In this document: in pieces, positions 5,955 to 12,958 of the stretch
Numbering within the stretch: the first letter of the stretch is position 1
How the letters are laid out: each line of letters begins with the position of its first letter
Virus record (IMG/VR): IMGVR_UViG_3300032401_000014
Span: 1 to 54,743 of that record
Length of the DNA stretch: 54,743 bases
Reading direction: 5' to 3' (one strand)
DNA from: a virus
The notes under the pieces: generated by a model
What the model was told of the DNA's origin: nothing
Databases searched by the model: none
What the model saw: only the letters and a program-made list of their open reading frames with translations
Made by a program: the position numbers and the translations under genes

Positions 5955-6123
5955 CTTTTAACTCCTCCTTTTCTATTCCATCTTTTTTCAAAATTTCATT
6001 GCCCGCTCGTGCTAATATGCCGAGCATTTCAATGTCTGAGAACCCGTTTCCCGCAACCACCAATTTCAAGCTCGATGAATCTCCCTCTTTTATCACTTGT
6101 GCCCGTAGTGAAAACTCTTTCAT
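5944..6123 (-). CDS. Hypothetical protein
   Basis: A 59-residue protein starting MKEFSLRAQVIKEGD. It begins after a perfect AAAGGAGG site, overlaps the upstream stop as ATGA and ends 11 bases into the next gene, so it fits the operon exactly. Two beta strands then an acidic helix are likely. Function unknown. Confidence 0.65.
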   Translation of the reverse strand: MKEFSLRAQVIKEGDSSSLKLVVAGNGFSDIEMLGILARAGNEILKKDGIEKEELKDEE

Positions 6124-6359
6124 TTCAAAACCTCCTTTTGTTCTTTTGTTATTAAATTAAAAGCCAGATAAAGAGCGAATAGCCGCAACTCCAACGGAGC
6201 CCCGGCCTTCAGTCTGTTCTCAAGTTTTTCTGTAAGCTGGCTGGTCGTTCCAGCATCTATCATTATCCCGTGAATCATGTCGTTGAAGTATCTGAGATCA
6301 TGTCGGGATAACCCGCAGGCCCTTGATATAACGTGCTTGCTGTGATTATAGTTCTTCAT
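6120..6359 (-). CDS. Hypothetical helical protein
   Basis: A 79-residue, mostly helical protein (MKNYNHSKHVISRACGL...). The start overlaps the previous stop as ATGA with GGAGGCGAG upstream. Early-operon location between the LexA-like regulator and other small genes. Function not recognised. Confidence 0.6.
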   Translation of the reverse strand: MKNYNHSKHVISRACGLSRHDLRYFNDMIHGIMIDAGTTSQLTEKLENRLKAGAPLELRLFALYLAFNLITKEQKEVLK

Positions 6360-6586
6360 CTCGCCTCCTTCTCACTTAAAAATTGTATCGCCCTGCCACT
6401 GCCCCGGCCTGCCTGCTTGATATAGCCCTTCTGAGCACATAGCCGCAGAATCGACTCGACAGCTCCCTTCGATATTCCAAAAGCCTCGCCGATCTCTGCC
6501 TGCGACGGCTGATACTTTCTTGTAGCCGTGAAGTTTTTAATATAATCCAGCACGGCCAACTGCTTCTCTGTTAGTTTTTTTCTCAT
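6356..6586 (-). CDS. LexA-type DNA-binding protein without peptidase domain
   Basis: A 76-residue protein that corresponds to just the N-terminal winged-helix domain of LexA: LTEKQLAVLDYIKNF, then QPSQAEIGEAFGISKGAVESIL (recognition helix region), then KGYIKQAGRGSGRAI. The auto-cleavage/dimer domain is absent, so it would not respond to RecA as LexA does. It may act as a small repressor. Start at 6586 is fixed by AAGGAGGTAAC; a longer frame to 6736 only overlaps the exonuclease gene. An inverted-repeat operator at the early promoter is a possible target. Confidence 0.75.
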   Translation of the reverse strand: MRKKLTEKQLAVLDYIKNFTATRKYQPSQAEIGEAFGISKGAVESILRLCAQKGYIKQAGRGSGRAIQFLSEKEAR

Positions 6587-7164
6587 GTTACCTCCTTCTT
6601 TTTCCGTGATATAAAATCCTTGATGGCCTGCTCTGCCTTGTATTTGCTGAGACATGCCAAAAAAGTAACGTCGGCATCCTTGTCGAAAACGTCCACCGAT
6701 TTGAACTTCCTGCCGTCGTACCAGAGCACAAGCCACTGATTTGTTCTTTTGATAATTTTATTCTCTATCGCCAGCCTATGATACCCGGCGAACTGCACCG
6801 GAGTATAGAGATATGCGGGCTTCGATCTTTTAAAGTCAATAATAGCCTTTTCACATATCAAGTCTGGCACTCCAGCATACATGTGTTTCCGTGACCATAA
6901 CGGCCGCTCGCTCTGAATCACATGCCCAGTCTCAGGATGCTCGTCGAACCACCGATCGAGAGCTATCAACATCGGATTCTCTCCAGGGTCATGAACATCG
7001 AAATACATCTGTATCAAATTGTGAGAATCCTTACCCTCTTGCCTCAAACGCTCCAGATGCTCCGGTGAGACAAAGAACTGCTTCGCCGGGAGTACATGGG
7101 TGACAGATGGAACCCGAACATCGTCAATAAAAAATTCATGCTTCTCTCTGTCAAAAATCAACAT
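6583..7164 (-). CDS. PD-(D/E)XK exonuclease (recombination)
   Basis: A 193-residue nuclease. The catalytic core is visible as GVPDLI...AIIDFKRS (D and D-x-K), followed by QFAGYHRLA, the usual Q-x3-Y motif of phage/RecB-like exonucleases. It would resect double-stranded DNA ends for the annealing protein encoded just upstream. The start ATG at 7164 follows GGGGAGGAAAA and overlaps the annealing gene by 14 bases. The stop overlaps the LexA-like gene as ATGA. Confidence 0.78.
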   Translation of the reverse strand: MLIFDREKHEFFIDDVRVPSVTHVLPAKQFFVSPEHLERLRQEGKDSHNLIQMYFDVHDPGENPMLIALDRWFDEHPETGHVIQSERPLWSRKHMYAGVPDLICEKAIIDFKRSKPAYLYTPVQFAGYHRLAIENKIIKRTNQWLVLWYDGRKFKSVDVFDKDADVTFLACLSKYKAEQAIKDFISRKKKEVT

Positions 7165-7957
7165 TTTTCCTCCCCTCGACCGCCTTGTCGATTGCCGCCT
7201 TGATCTTCTCATTGTCCCATTTACGATCTTTGCAAAATTGGAACGACGTGCTCTCATTGTAATTGAGAAGTTTAAACCCCTTCTGAATATACTCAGGCAA
7301 TTCTTTAAGCATCTTCTCGGCCTCGGCGAACTGTTTCTTTTTCTCTTCGTCTTCGATCTGGTTAGCGTCATTGTCCTCTCCGCTGACAACAATACCGAGA
7401 GCGTTCCTGATTGCATACCGTGACGCAAACGTCATGGCACTCGCCCATTTCTGCGGCTCGGTCATGAAGGCATCCTCCTGCACTCTGGCGGTAAAGGTAG
7501 ATTCTTCATAATGTCCCAGAATATGAGACACCTTCGCCACTACTTTCACTGCCGATGGCTCGTCAATAATGAGCGTGTCGAATTTATATAACAGGTCATG
7601 CTTCGACAAAAGTGGCTGAACGACCTTCATTATATCCTCGATCGCTGAAAACTTATATCGGGTTTTCGATTTGTCGTTTTTTTCAGGAACCCTTCTCCCT
7701 TTCGGAATGATCGGGCACTCTCCTTGAAACTTAGCCAATGCCGACCGATACGCTTGCTCAGCCTTCTCTTTCTGGAGCCGTTCTCTAAGATTGAATAAAC
7801 GCTCCAGTGTCTCCACGTTCCCGCCCTGCTTGATAGTCTCCATCATCATCTGCTCTGGAGTCACATCAACAGGAACCGAAACACTCCACTGGCCCGGAGC
7901 AACTGGATACTCAGGCTTGTGTACGATTCTTTTAACTGATTTTTTTTTATCTTTCAC
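7151..7957 (-). CDS. ERF-family single-strand annealing protein
   Basis: A 268-residue protein. The central part (ALAKFQGECPIIPKG, then KTRYKFSAIEDIMKVVQPLLSKHDLL and ASAMTFASRYAIRNALGI) is the ERF single-strand annealing signature. It should bind resected single-stranded phage DNA and pair homologous strands, working with the PD-(D/E)XK exonuclease next door. I chose GTG at 7957 because AGGAGG lies six bases upstream; the frame extends seven codons to a TTG. The C-terminal 60 residues are charged and helical. Confidence 0.85.
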   Translation of the reverse strand: MKDKKKSVKRIVHKPEYPVAPGQWSVSVPVDVTPEQMMMETIKQGGNVETLERLFNLRERLQKEKAEQAYRSALAKFQGECPIIPKGRRVPEKNDKSKTRYKFSAIEDIMKVVQPLLSKHDLLYKFDTLIIDEPSAVKVVAKVSHILGHYEESTFTARVQEDAFMTEPQKWASAMTFASRYAIRNALGIVVSGEDNDANQIEDEEKKKQFAEAEKMLKELPEYIQKGFKLLNYNESTSFQFCKDRKWDNEKIKAAIDKAVEGRKNVDF

Positions 7958-8297
7958 GTCTTGCCTCCTCTCTTTCAATATAAGAATCTGCTATGTCGCT
8001 CTGTCGCTGTGCTCTCATCTCTGAATAAACCCTGTCAGTCAGATCGGCATAGATTTTTTTAACTTTTTCTTCCGAGTATAGTTTCTCAATCGGGCTCCTT
8101 CCGTTTGCTATATTCACGAACAAACGGAACTCGCAATACTCGTCGTCACCAGGGTCATAATAAGCCGCATGGTCAGGGTTTCTGCACCACGGGGCCTGCC
8201 TCGCCGGAACGTAATTGTCCACGTCCGCCTCCAGCTCGATCTCGACTCCTGGCCTGATCTCATAATTCAACTCGATTGTGTTTCTTTTTTTTCTCAT
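7947..8297 (-). CDS. Hypothetical protein
   Basis: A 116-residue protein (MRKKRNTIELNYEIRP...). The second of two in-frame ATGs (8297 rather than 8306) is better spaced from the GAGG site. The N-terminal half is acidic and beta-rich; the last third is a charged helix. It overlaps the annealing protein start by 11 bases. Family not recognised. Confidence 0.55.
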   Translation of the reverse strand: MRKKRNTIELNYEIRPGVEIELEADVDNYVPARQAPWCRNPDHAAYYDPGDDEYCEFRLFVNIANGRSPIEKLYSEEKVKKIYADLTDRVYSEMRAQRQSDIADSYIEREEARRER

Positions 8298-8412
8298 GGC
8301 GTACATCCTCGCATTGAGAACATTTTTTTACTAAGGCCACGGGGCTATCGGTCTCGATCATAACATCGAACCCGCACCCCGGACACTGATACGATACCCT
8401 CGTCGTTTTCAT
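8260..8412 (-). CDS. Small zinc-ribbon protein
   Basis: A 50-residue protein starting MKTTRVSYQCPGCG with a second knuckle CSQC, then a basic tail (EKKKKHNR). The ATG follows GGAGGCGAT. It overlaps the next gene by 38 bases in another frame. A small zinc ribbon probably binding nucleic acid; no target known. Confidence 0.6.
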   Translation of the reverse strand: MKTTRVSYQCPGCGFDVMIETDSPVALVKKCSQCEDVRHEKKKKHNRVEL

Positions 8413-8420
8413 ATCGCCTC

Positions 8421-8603
8421 CTATTCATCGTTACTTGATCTGAAATTAGTGTCCAAACAGATCGCACATCTTTTTTTATATCCCAGCACGACGGCAATAA
8501 TGCCCCAGCCGAGAGTACACGCCAACATGATAAGCGTTCCCACTCCGATGTGTCTTTTCGCCGCCACCTGCTGACCACAATTTAAACAAAATACAGTCGT
8601 CAT
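8421..8603 (-). CDS. Small zinc-ribbon membrane protein
   Basis: A 60-residue protein: an N-terminal CLNCG knuckle, a hydrophobic membrane segment near residues 21-42 (GTLIMLACTLGWGIIAVVLG), and a second knuckle CAIC. The two knuckles flank the membrane segment. Strong start site AGGAGGTAGAAT. Function unknown. Confidence 0.65.
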   Translation of the reverse strand: MTTVFCLNCGQQVAAKRHIGVGTLIMLACTLGWGIIAVVLGYKKRCAICLDTNFRSSNDE

Positions 8604-8673
8604 ATTCTACCTCCTGCCTTTCGGCTTGCCGCCCCCTGAGTACCAGATTGATCTCGCCGGGGCGACTCTCGCT

Positions 8674-9726
8674 CTATGCGGCCTTCGGAACTTCCTGAAG
8701 GACGCTCCACTCACTCGGAGACATCTCAATGATCTTGCCTCCGATCTTCTCGATCTCGAATCCCTGGTCTAAATCCATGTCCTTCGCCAGTGCTGTTATC
8801 CCGTTCAACAGACCATAGCGGCTGATATTTCCCTCGGCGACCATGTTCCCCAGTATCGCTTCGTTCTTGTCTTGAGCAATTCCGAACCGCCGTGTTACGT
8901 TTTCGATAACCTGATTGATTTTTGCGGGCTCAATCAGATCGCCGCTCGCCCTCTGAAGTTTCTCAAGCTGGACATTGAAGGCTTGCTCGGTGACTGCATC
9001 GGCAAGCAGGTCACGAATCCTGAGCCTGTACGACTCCAGTTCGGCCTTTATCGTGTCAGACCTGAATATATTATAATCATCTTCGAGGTCTCCGATCTTC
9101 CGGCCAGCGTGACGCTTCCTGAATATGCTCTCAGAAATAGCCCCGTTTTTGCAGATACACCGCCAGATCATTGACAGTATCTCGACAAAGGAGAGACCGA
9201 CTTCGCTGTTGGCAATCGTGATCGCCAGTTGAACAACGTCACCTTTCTTCACTTCGCCCTCGAACTTCTTAAAAATAATCTGAAGAAAAAGGCGACTCTG
9301 ACTCAGGCCCAGAGTCTTAAATTCGATCTTGTCGCCGTACTCTTGAAGCACTGGCAACAGAGCACTCAGTAAAAGATAATGGTCAACGGGCTTGAACGAA
9401 TCAGAAAGATACGCTCTCGCATTACCGTCGAGCGTCCTGACAAGGTGCTTCTCGTCTGACTGCCCCAACAGTGCGTTGACGTTGTACTCTCTCAGCCCCG
9501 GAACTGCCGCTATCCTATCGTAATAGGGTTTCGGTATCTGAAGTTTGCTTGCGAGCTGACTGTGGAAATGGTCGGTTGCGATATATGCTCCCTGCCAATC
9601 CTCAACGACGATCTTGTTCTCGACCAACTGCAATTTCTTATCGGGAACTATAAGGTCGTTTTTCTCGCCTTCTTGTCTCTCGATCTCTCCGGCTAACGCC
9701 GACAGGTTTGTATAGTTACTCTTCAT
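8674..9726 (-). CDS. DUF932-family phage/plasmid protein
   Basis: A 350-residue protein with the layout of DUF932 phage/plasmid proteins: an N-terminal region with DHFHSQLASKLQIP.PYYDRI, a core with RAYLSDSFKPVDHYLLL, and a helical C-terminus. The family is common in phages and plasmids beside recombination and replication genes; its biochemical role is not settled. The start follows GGAGGTACAAT. It lies in the early operon. Confidence 0.7.
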   Translation of the reverse strand: MKSNYTNLSALAGEIERQEGEKNDLIVPDKKLQLVENKIVVEDWQGAYIATDHFHSQLASKLQIPKPYYDRIAAVPGLREYNVNALLGQSDEKHLVRTLDGNARAYLSDSFKPVDHYLLLSALLPVLQEYGDKIEFKTLGLSQSRLFLQIIFKKFEGEVKKGDVVQLAITIANSEVGLSFVEILSMIWRCICKNGAISESIFRKRHAGRKIGDLEDDYNIFRSDTIKAELESYRLRIRDLLADAVTEQAFNVQLEKLQRASGDLIEPAKINQVIENVTRRFGIAQDKNEAILGNMVAEGNISRYGLLNGITALAKDMDLDQGFEIEKIGGKIIEMSPSEWSVLQEVPKAA

Positions 9727-9830
9727 ATTGTACCTCCAGTCCTTTCGGACATTCGGCAGTGAGGGAGTCGGGCCCTCGACGAGCTATCATTCGCCGTAAC
9801 CGTACCCTGCCATGTGCCGGGTCAGCCCGG

Positions 9831-9977
9831 CTACTTGTAGAAATAAAATCCGTAGGTTTTGCGAAAGAAAAATACATACACTGCGAATAAACAAGGAACT
9901 CTCACGAATGGATTTCTTTCAAAATCTATTCCGAACTGGTTACTTCCCCACTTTGATGCTGAACATGATATTTTCAT
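9831..9977 (-). CDS. Small hypothetical protein, aromatic-rich
   Basis: A 48-residue protein starting MKISCSASKWGSNQFG, ending in a hydrophobic aromatic segment (FAVYVFFFRKTYGFYFYK). The ATG follows TGGAGGTAACGCA. A GC-rich hairpin (9815-9830) follows the stop directly. It is preceded by a 44-bp leader hairpin that also precedes the gene at 10246-10401. Function unknown. Confidence 0.5.
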   Translation of the reverse strand: MKISCSASKWGSNQFGIDFERNPFVRVPCLFAVYVFFFRKTYGFYFYK

Positions 9978-9992
9978 TGCGTTACCTCCATA

Positions 9993-10036
9993 AATAGATT
10001 CAAGGTCGGGGCCTAAGCCCCCGCCTTCAAGCTATT
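9993..10036. repeat. 44-bp imperfect palindrome in leader, copy 1
   Basis: Pairs end to end (AATAG / CTATT, AAGG / CCTT, CGGGG / CCCCG). The arms and the TGAATCTATTT-GGAGGTA stretch that follows match the copy at 10418-10461. It overlaps the 3' end of the gene at 10013-10228 and ends just before the ribosome binding site of the gene at 9831-9977. Confidence 0.7.
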
Positions 10037-10228
10037 TCGGTGTATCCTGTTCCAACGCTCGTTGACAAGCGTGTTGACTTCAGCGTCCCAGTCTCCTTTC
10101 AATATTTCATTGAAGGCGATACTGGATGCCTCAGTCGGAGTGAGCTTATAATCCGCAATCAGCTCGCTCATTCTCTTGCCGTGGATAAGCAGTCTGGCCT
10201 CAATAGCGATGTCATGTTTGCGTTGCAT
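10013..10228 (-). CDS. Hypothetical helical protein
   Basis: A 71-residue, mainly helical protein (MQRKHDIAIEARLLIHG...). The start follows GGAGGTACGAT. Early-operon gene of unknown function. Its C-terminal codons form part of the first 44-bp hairpin. Confidence 0.6.
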   Translation of the reverse strand: MQRKHDIAIEARLLIHGKRMSELIADYKLTPTEASSIAFNEILKGDWDAEVNTLVNERWNRIHRNSLKAGA

Positions 10229-10245
10229 ATCGTACCTCCGTCTGG

Positions 10246-10401
10246 CTAATCGTCCCAGCCTTCTCGCTCTGCCATTTCTTGCAGGTCTGCCGGGTCTATA
10301 CCGCCAGTAATTTTTAAAATCAATTCTCTCTGCTTTTTCTCTCTCTGATATTTTTCCACTTCGATGTCGTTAAGACGTTTTAGAGTTTCTAATCCGTACA
10401 T
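10246..10401 (-). CDS. Hypothetical protein, first gene of the early operon
   Basis: A 51-residue protein (MYGLETLKRLND...). A charged helix fills most of it, ending GGIDPADLQEMAEREGW. The ATG follows TGGAGGTAGATT. It is the first coding sequence after the early promoter at 10599-10627 and sits behind the second 44-bp leader hairpin. Function unknown. Confidence 0.6.
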   Translation of the reverse strand: MYGLETLKRLNDIEVEKYQREKKQRELILKITGGIDPADLQEMAEREGWDD

Positions 10402-10417
10402 AATCTACCTCCAATAA

Positions 10418-10461
10418 AATAGATTCAGGGTAGAGGCCGGAGCCCCTGCCCTCAGTCTATT
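10418..10461. repeat. 44-bp imperfect palindrome in leader, copy 2
   Basis: Arms AATAGA / TCTATT and CAGGG / CCCTC can fold into a long hairpin just before the ribosome binding site of the gene at 10246-10401. Its layout and outer arms match 9993-10036; the GC-rich centre differs but remains self-complementary. Confidence 0.7.
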
Positions 10462-10574
10462 TATCCTCTGGCGACTTCATTCCCGTAGTAGTCACGCACG
10501 ACCCTTCCGGCCTTCGCTCACATCAGGTTTCAGTGGGGGGGCAGTGTCGCTCAATCTCTGGTATCGGTCTCTTG

Positions 10575-10627
10575 CTCTCCTGCTCTTACTGTACTACTAA
10601 TATACTGACATAGCAGGAGAGTGTCAA
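10575..10627 (-). promoter_or_regulatory. Early promoter with inverted-repeat operator
   Basis: TTGACA (10622-10627), a 17-base spacer and TATATT (10599-10604) form a strong sigma-70-type promoter on the minus strand. A perfect 10-bp inverted repeat, CTCTCCTGCT (10575-10584) and AGCAGGAGAG (10612-10621), flanks the -10 box symmetrically. A repressor dimer bound there would block transcription. The early operon starts from here. Confidence 0.75.
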
Positions 10628-10648
10628 CTATTTATTCGCATATCATAG

Positions 10649-10687
10649 AAAAAAAGAGCCCCTGGCGAGGTATTTCACCAGAGGCTC
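10649..10687 (-). terminator. Rho-independent terminator of the late operon
   Basis: GAGCCTCTGG pairs with CCAGGGGCTC (10 bp, one G-T pair) around a 12-base loop and is followed by seven Ts on the minus strand. It lies 38 bases after the last late gene and upstream of the early promoter. Confidence 0.85.
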
Positions 10688-10725
10688 TACAACAAAATTG
10701 GAGGTAGTAACGAGATGAATGTATA

Positions 10726-11229
10726 TCAAAAACTGATCTTGCCGCCTCCCAGTGCAATGATCTCAAGTCTCGACGGCCACTTTATAAAGCCAGGGCCGAG
10801 CTGTAATGCCGCAGGGCCGAATGAATATCCATACAAGCCCGCCGCCCCGTATCCAGGCTCGATCTTCTTCGTCAAGTTATCATACGCCACGCCGCCGATA
10901 CCGAGAAGCGACAGCTCGTGATGTCGCACCGGACACGTCACATCAACCTGCATCGTCCTGATCGCATACTTGTACGCATCAAAACAATGAACATCATATT
11001 GGAAACCATGCTGAGTTCCCATGATCGTCAGCGGTGCTTGTGCTCTGGCTTTCCAGTCAACAGTTTCGCCGGGCTTCGTCGGCTGATACGTTGTCGGAGA
11101 TGTCGGCTTGAGCCAGTGTACTTCAACGATCGGCTTTGCCTTGAAGTACCGATACGTCCCGTAGATGCCAGCACCGACCCCCACGACCAGGGCCACGGCG
11201 ATAGCGATGAGTAAAGTTTTCCACGTCAT
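10726..11229 (-). CDS. Membrane-anchored protein of the lysis region
   Basis: A 167-residue protein with an N-terminal membrane anchor (LLIAIAVALVVGVGAGIYG, residues 5-23) and a beta-rich, Gly/Pro-containing outer domain. It is the last gene of the late operon, after holin-like and peptidase genes, so a lysis accessory role (spanin-like) is possible but unproven. Start site GGGAGGCAACATT is clear. Confidence 0.6.
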   Translation of the reverse strand: MTWKTLLIAIAVALVVGVGAGIYGTYRYFKAKPIVEVHWLKPTSPTTYQPTKPGETVDWKARAQAPLTIMGTQHGFQYDVHCFDAYKYAIRTMQVDVTCPVRHHELSLLGIGGVAYDNLTKKIEPGYGAAGLYGYSFGPAALQLGPGFIKWPSRLEIIALGGGKISF

Positions 11230-11444
11230 AATGTTGCCTCCCTTCCGAGATAGTCGCTCATCTTCCCGTCCTCGGTCAGCTTCTTTCTTTTACATACGCA
11301 AAGCACGGTATAGTCTGGAACATTTTTATTTTTCGGATTGTACCAGACGAAACAGTGCTTTCCGTTACGGCAATGGAACGCCTTTCGGAGTCTCCGCTGT
11401 TTTATCCACGTTAGAATGTCCAACGCCGTTACCGTTCTTATCAT
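11226..11444 (-). CDS. Hypothetical basic protein of the lysis region
   Basis: A 72-residue basic protein (MIRTVTALDILTWIKQ...) with four cysteines. It ends in an ATGA overlap with the membrane protein gene. Its start overlaps the upstream gene by 80 bases and has no strong ribosome binding site, so the start is uncertain. Function unknown. Confidence 0.5.
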   Translation of the reverse strand: MIRTVTALDILTWIKQRRLRKAFHCRNGKHCFVWYNPKNKNVPDYTVLCVCKRKKLTEDGKMSDYLGREATL

Positions 11445-11727
11445 TGAAATAATTGTACGTTTTGAACACGCCTTCCCATACCGCTATAAAACTGAGCATC
11501 CCCAGGAACAATGTATCGCTGACAATTACATCTCCTTTCGGCGAGAGCTTCTCCATCCATGTCGCAACCGCCAGCAAAAGAAAGATATTTGACCAGAAGT
11601 GCGGAGCGTAAAATTTTCCGTTACGATAGGTGAGTGCTTTCCAAATCCTCAGCATCCTATGAGAAAAGCGGTCTTTTATCCGCAAAGGAACGGTAATAAA
11701 AACACTGTGGTCGTTATGTTTTCCCAT
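11365..11727 (-). CDS. Putative holin-like membrane protein
   Basis: A 120-residue protein. Two hydrophobic segments, WSNIFLLLAVATWM (about 46-59) and VSDTLFLGMLSFIAVWEGVF (about 68-87), are followed by a polar C-terminus. The start is coupled to the upstream stop as TAATG. Its place in a cluster of small membrane proteins next to a peptidase suggests a holin or antiholin. Confidence 0.5.
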   Translation of the reverse strand: MGKHNDHSVFITVPLRIKDRFSHRMLRIWKALTYRNGKFYAPHFWSNIFLLLAVATWMEKLSPKGDVIVSDTLFLGMLSFIAVWEGVFKTYNYFNDKNGNGVGHSNVDKTAETPKGVPLP

Positions 11728-11975
11728 TAAACTGGAGGAACCACTGGCAACACTGCCTTTTTCAATTTGTCTGTGATGCTTCGCCACTTGATGACGATAC
11801 CCACTGCCGCACCGAGAACGAGACAATTAAACACTGTCGCCGCTATGAACATGCCGAGCTTCTGAACGACGACCTCGAACACGTAAATCGTGCAGGCAAT
11901 GTCCAGGCCGAGAGCCACGCAAAACACGGCCACGAATCCGGCGAGAAGTCCGACATCCAATTTGTTAATTCCCAT
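11727..11975 (-). CDS. Putative holin (two membrane segments)
   Basis: An 82-residue protein with two hydrophobic helices (about 8-32 and 41-61) and a basic C-terminal tail, the size and layout of a class II holin. It would make membrane holes that release the endolysin. The start follows AAAGGAGGTTTATT. Holins have little sequence conservation, so the call rests on size, topology and position. Confidence 0.55.
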   Translation of the reverse strand: MGINKLDVGLLAGFVAVFCVALGLDIACTIYVFEVVVQKLGMFIAATVFNCLVLGAAVGIVIKWRSITDKLKKAVLPVVPPV

Positions 11976-11987
11976 AATAAACCTCCT

Positions 11988-12221
11988 TTATTTTTGTACT
12001 GAGCAGTTCATTGAGATTGTCCCTGCCGTATTGCTCCAGATGCGAGGCTGATACGGCCACCACCACGGCCTGTCATACGTCGGATACGCCACGGGAATGA
12101 TCTCTCTCTCCTTCCCGAAAATCTCTTTCAATTCGTAGAACAGTTCTCTCGCATCTTCAGACTTCAGGGTCACTTCCTTTCCGTTATCCATCTTAATTTT
12201 TACTTCTACATTGAGCTTCAT
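11988..12221 (-). CDS. Hypothetical protein of the lysis region
   Basis: A 77-residue protein (MKLNVEVKIKMDNGKEV...). A beta-hairpin and a helix are followed by a Pro/Trp-rich tail (YPTYDRPWWWPYQPRIW). The start ATG at 12221 follows AGGAGGTTCGC. Function not recognised. Confidence 0.6.
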   Translation of the reverse strand: MKLNVEVKIKMDNGKEVTLKSEDARELFYELKEIFGKEREIIPVAYPTYDRPWWWPYQPRIWSNTAGTISMNCSVQK

Positions 12222-12231
12222 GCGAACCTCC

Positions 12232-12369
12232 TTAGATGTCTTTACCATTGATAAAATATCGAACGATGTCAATAACTATTTTGGCCACACACCCGACAAA
12301 AATCAGAGCCGCCAGCACCAGTGTAATCACCGAAATGCCGAACAGCTCCAGCTTGTTAAACGAGTTCAT
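12232..12369 (-). CDS. Small single-span membrane protein
   Basis: A 45-residue protein starting MNSFNKLELFG with one clear membrane helix (about 9-31, GISVITLVLAALIFVGCVA). Its start overlaps the stop of the peptidase gene by 14 bases. Small membrane proteins beside endolysins often help or control lysis; the role here is inferred from position only. Confidence 0.55.
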   Translation of the reverse strand: MNSFNKLELFGISVITLVLAALIFVGCVAKIVIDIVRYFINGKDI

Positions 12370-12958
12370 AATAGAGAGCACGGCAACACTCCGGATTCAT
12401 CGTAATAAATGGAATCAGCCACGGCAAAAAATACGGCACGTCCGCCCCGTCGTCGCTCACGTAACGAGTCCGAGCATTGCCAAAAGGGTCATTCATTATC
12501 AGGCTGTTCGATTCTGAATCAAAGTCCACGGCCAGCACGATGTGTCCGCCGGGAAGCCCGCCCATTTTATTCGTCTGAAGTATCACCGGGGCGTTCTTCA
12601 GAATCTCCGGCAGAGAACTGATCGGCAGTCCCCCGTCATTAAATACACACTGACCCCCGACTCCCTGTCGCCAGAGCCACTCTTCGATGCCAGCTTTCTG
12701 AACCAGCCACCAGTAGCTCGTGTCCCCTGTAATCCATTTGTATTTCTGCTTTATTTTTTCAGCGATGCCAGCAGTCCCGATAGAAGCCTCGACATCATCG
12801 AGGTATCGTGACAGCATTTCGTCATCAGAGCCTTCGATCTGATCGGTATAGTAACTCATGAGCATGAACGAGCAGGTCGAAAAACATTGATGAAAAGCCG
12901 GGAACTTCCCGGCAAAATCAATATTGTTTCGTTGACTGTTGTATGTTATCTGTCTCAT
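12356..12958 (-). CDS. C39-like cysteine peptidase, probable endolysin
   Basis: A 200-residue protein with papain/C39-like features: QCFSTCSFMLMSYY (catalytic Cys near residue 25-29), GGHIVLAVDFD (catalytic His) and MNDPFGN (Asp/Asn). In phages such peptidases cut the peptide part of the cell wall and act as endolysins. There is no signal peptide, so release through a holin would be needed; holin-like genes follow. The ATG at 12958 follows GGGAGGTTGG. A role in capsid or bacteriocin processing is a less likely alternative. Confidence 0.65.
   Translation of the reverse strand: MRQITYNSQRNNIDFAGKFPAFHQCFSTCSFMLMSYYTDQIEGSDDEMLSRYLDDVEASIGTAGIAEKIKQKYKWITGDTSYWWLVQKAGIEEWLWRQGVGGQCVFNDGGLPISSLPEILKNAPVILQTNKMGGLPGGHIVLAVDFDSESNSLIMNDPFGNARTRYVSDDGADVPYFLPWLIPFITMNPECCRALYYELV

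Larger units (their letters stand above)
10402..10725. other. Intergenic control region between early and late operons
   Basis: This 324-bp gap holds, from right to left, the late-operon terminator (10649-10687), the early promoter with its inverted-repeat operator (10575-10627), about 110 bp in which I see no further element, and the leader hairpin of the first early gene (10418-10461). Confidence 0.75.

Noticed and set aside
6586-7428. Extended N-termini of the exonuclease (to 7428) and LexA-like frames (to 6736)
   Set aside because: The extra residues overlap well-supported genes, are Arg/Ser-rich out-of-frame translation, and strong ribosome binding sites mark the shorter starts.
10715-10921. 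Plus-strand frame starting ATGAATG with a GGAGGT site upstream
   Set aside because: It lies entirely opposite the membrane-anchored gene at 10726-11229, which has a better start site, a sensible membrane segment and fits the operon. The plus-strand product is Pro-rich and featureless.
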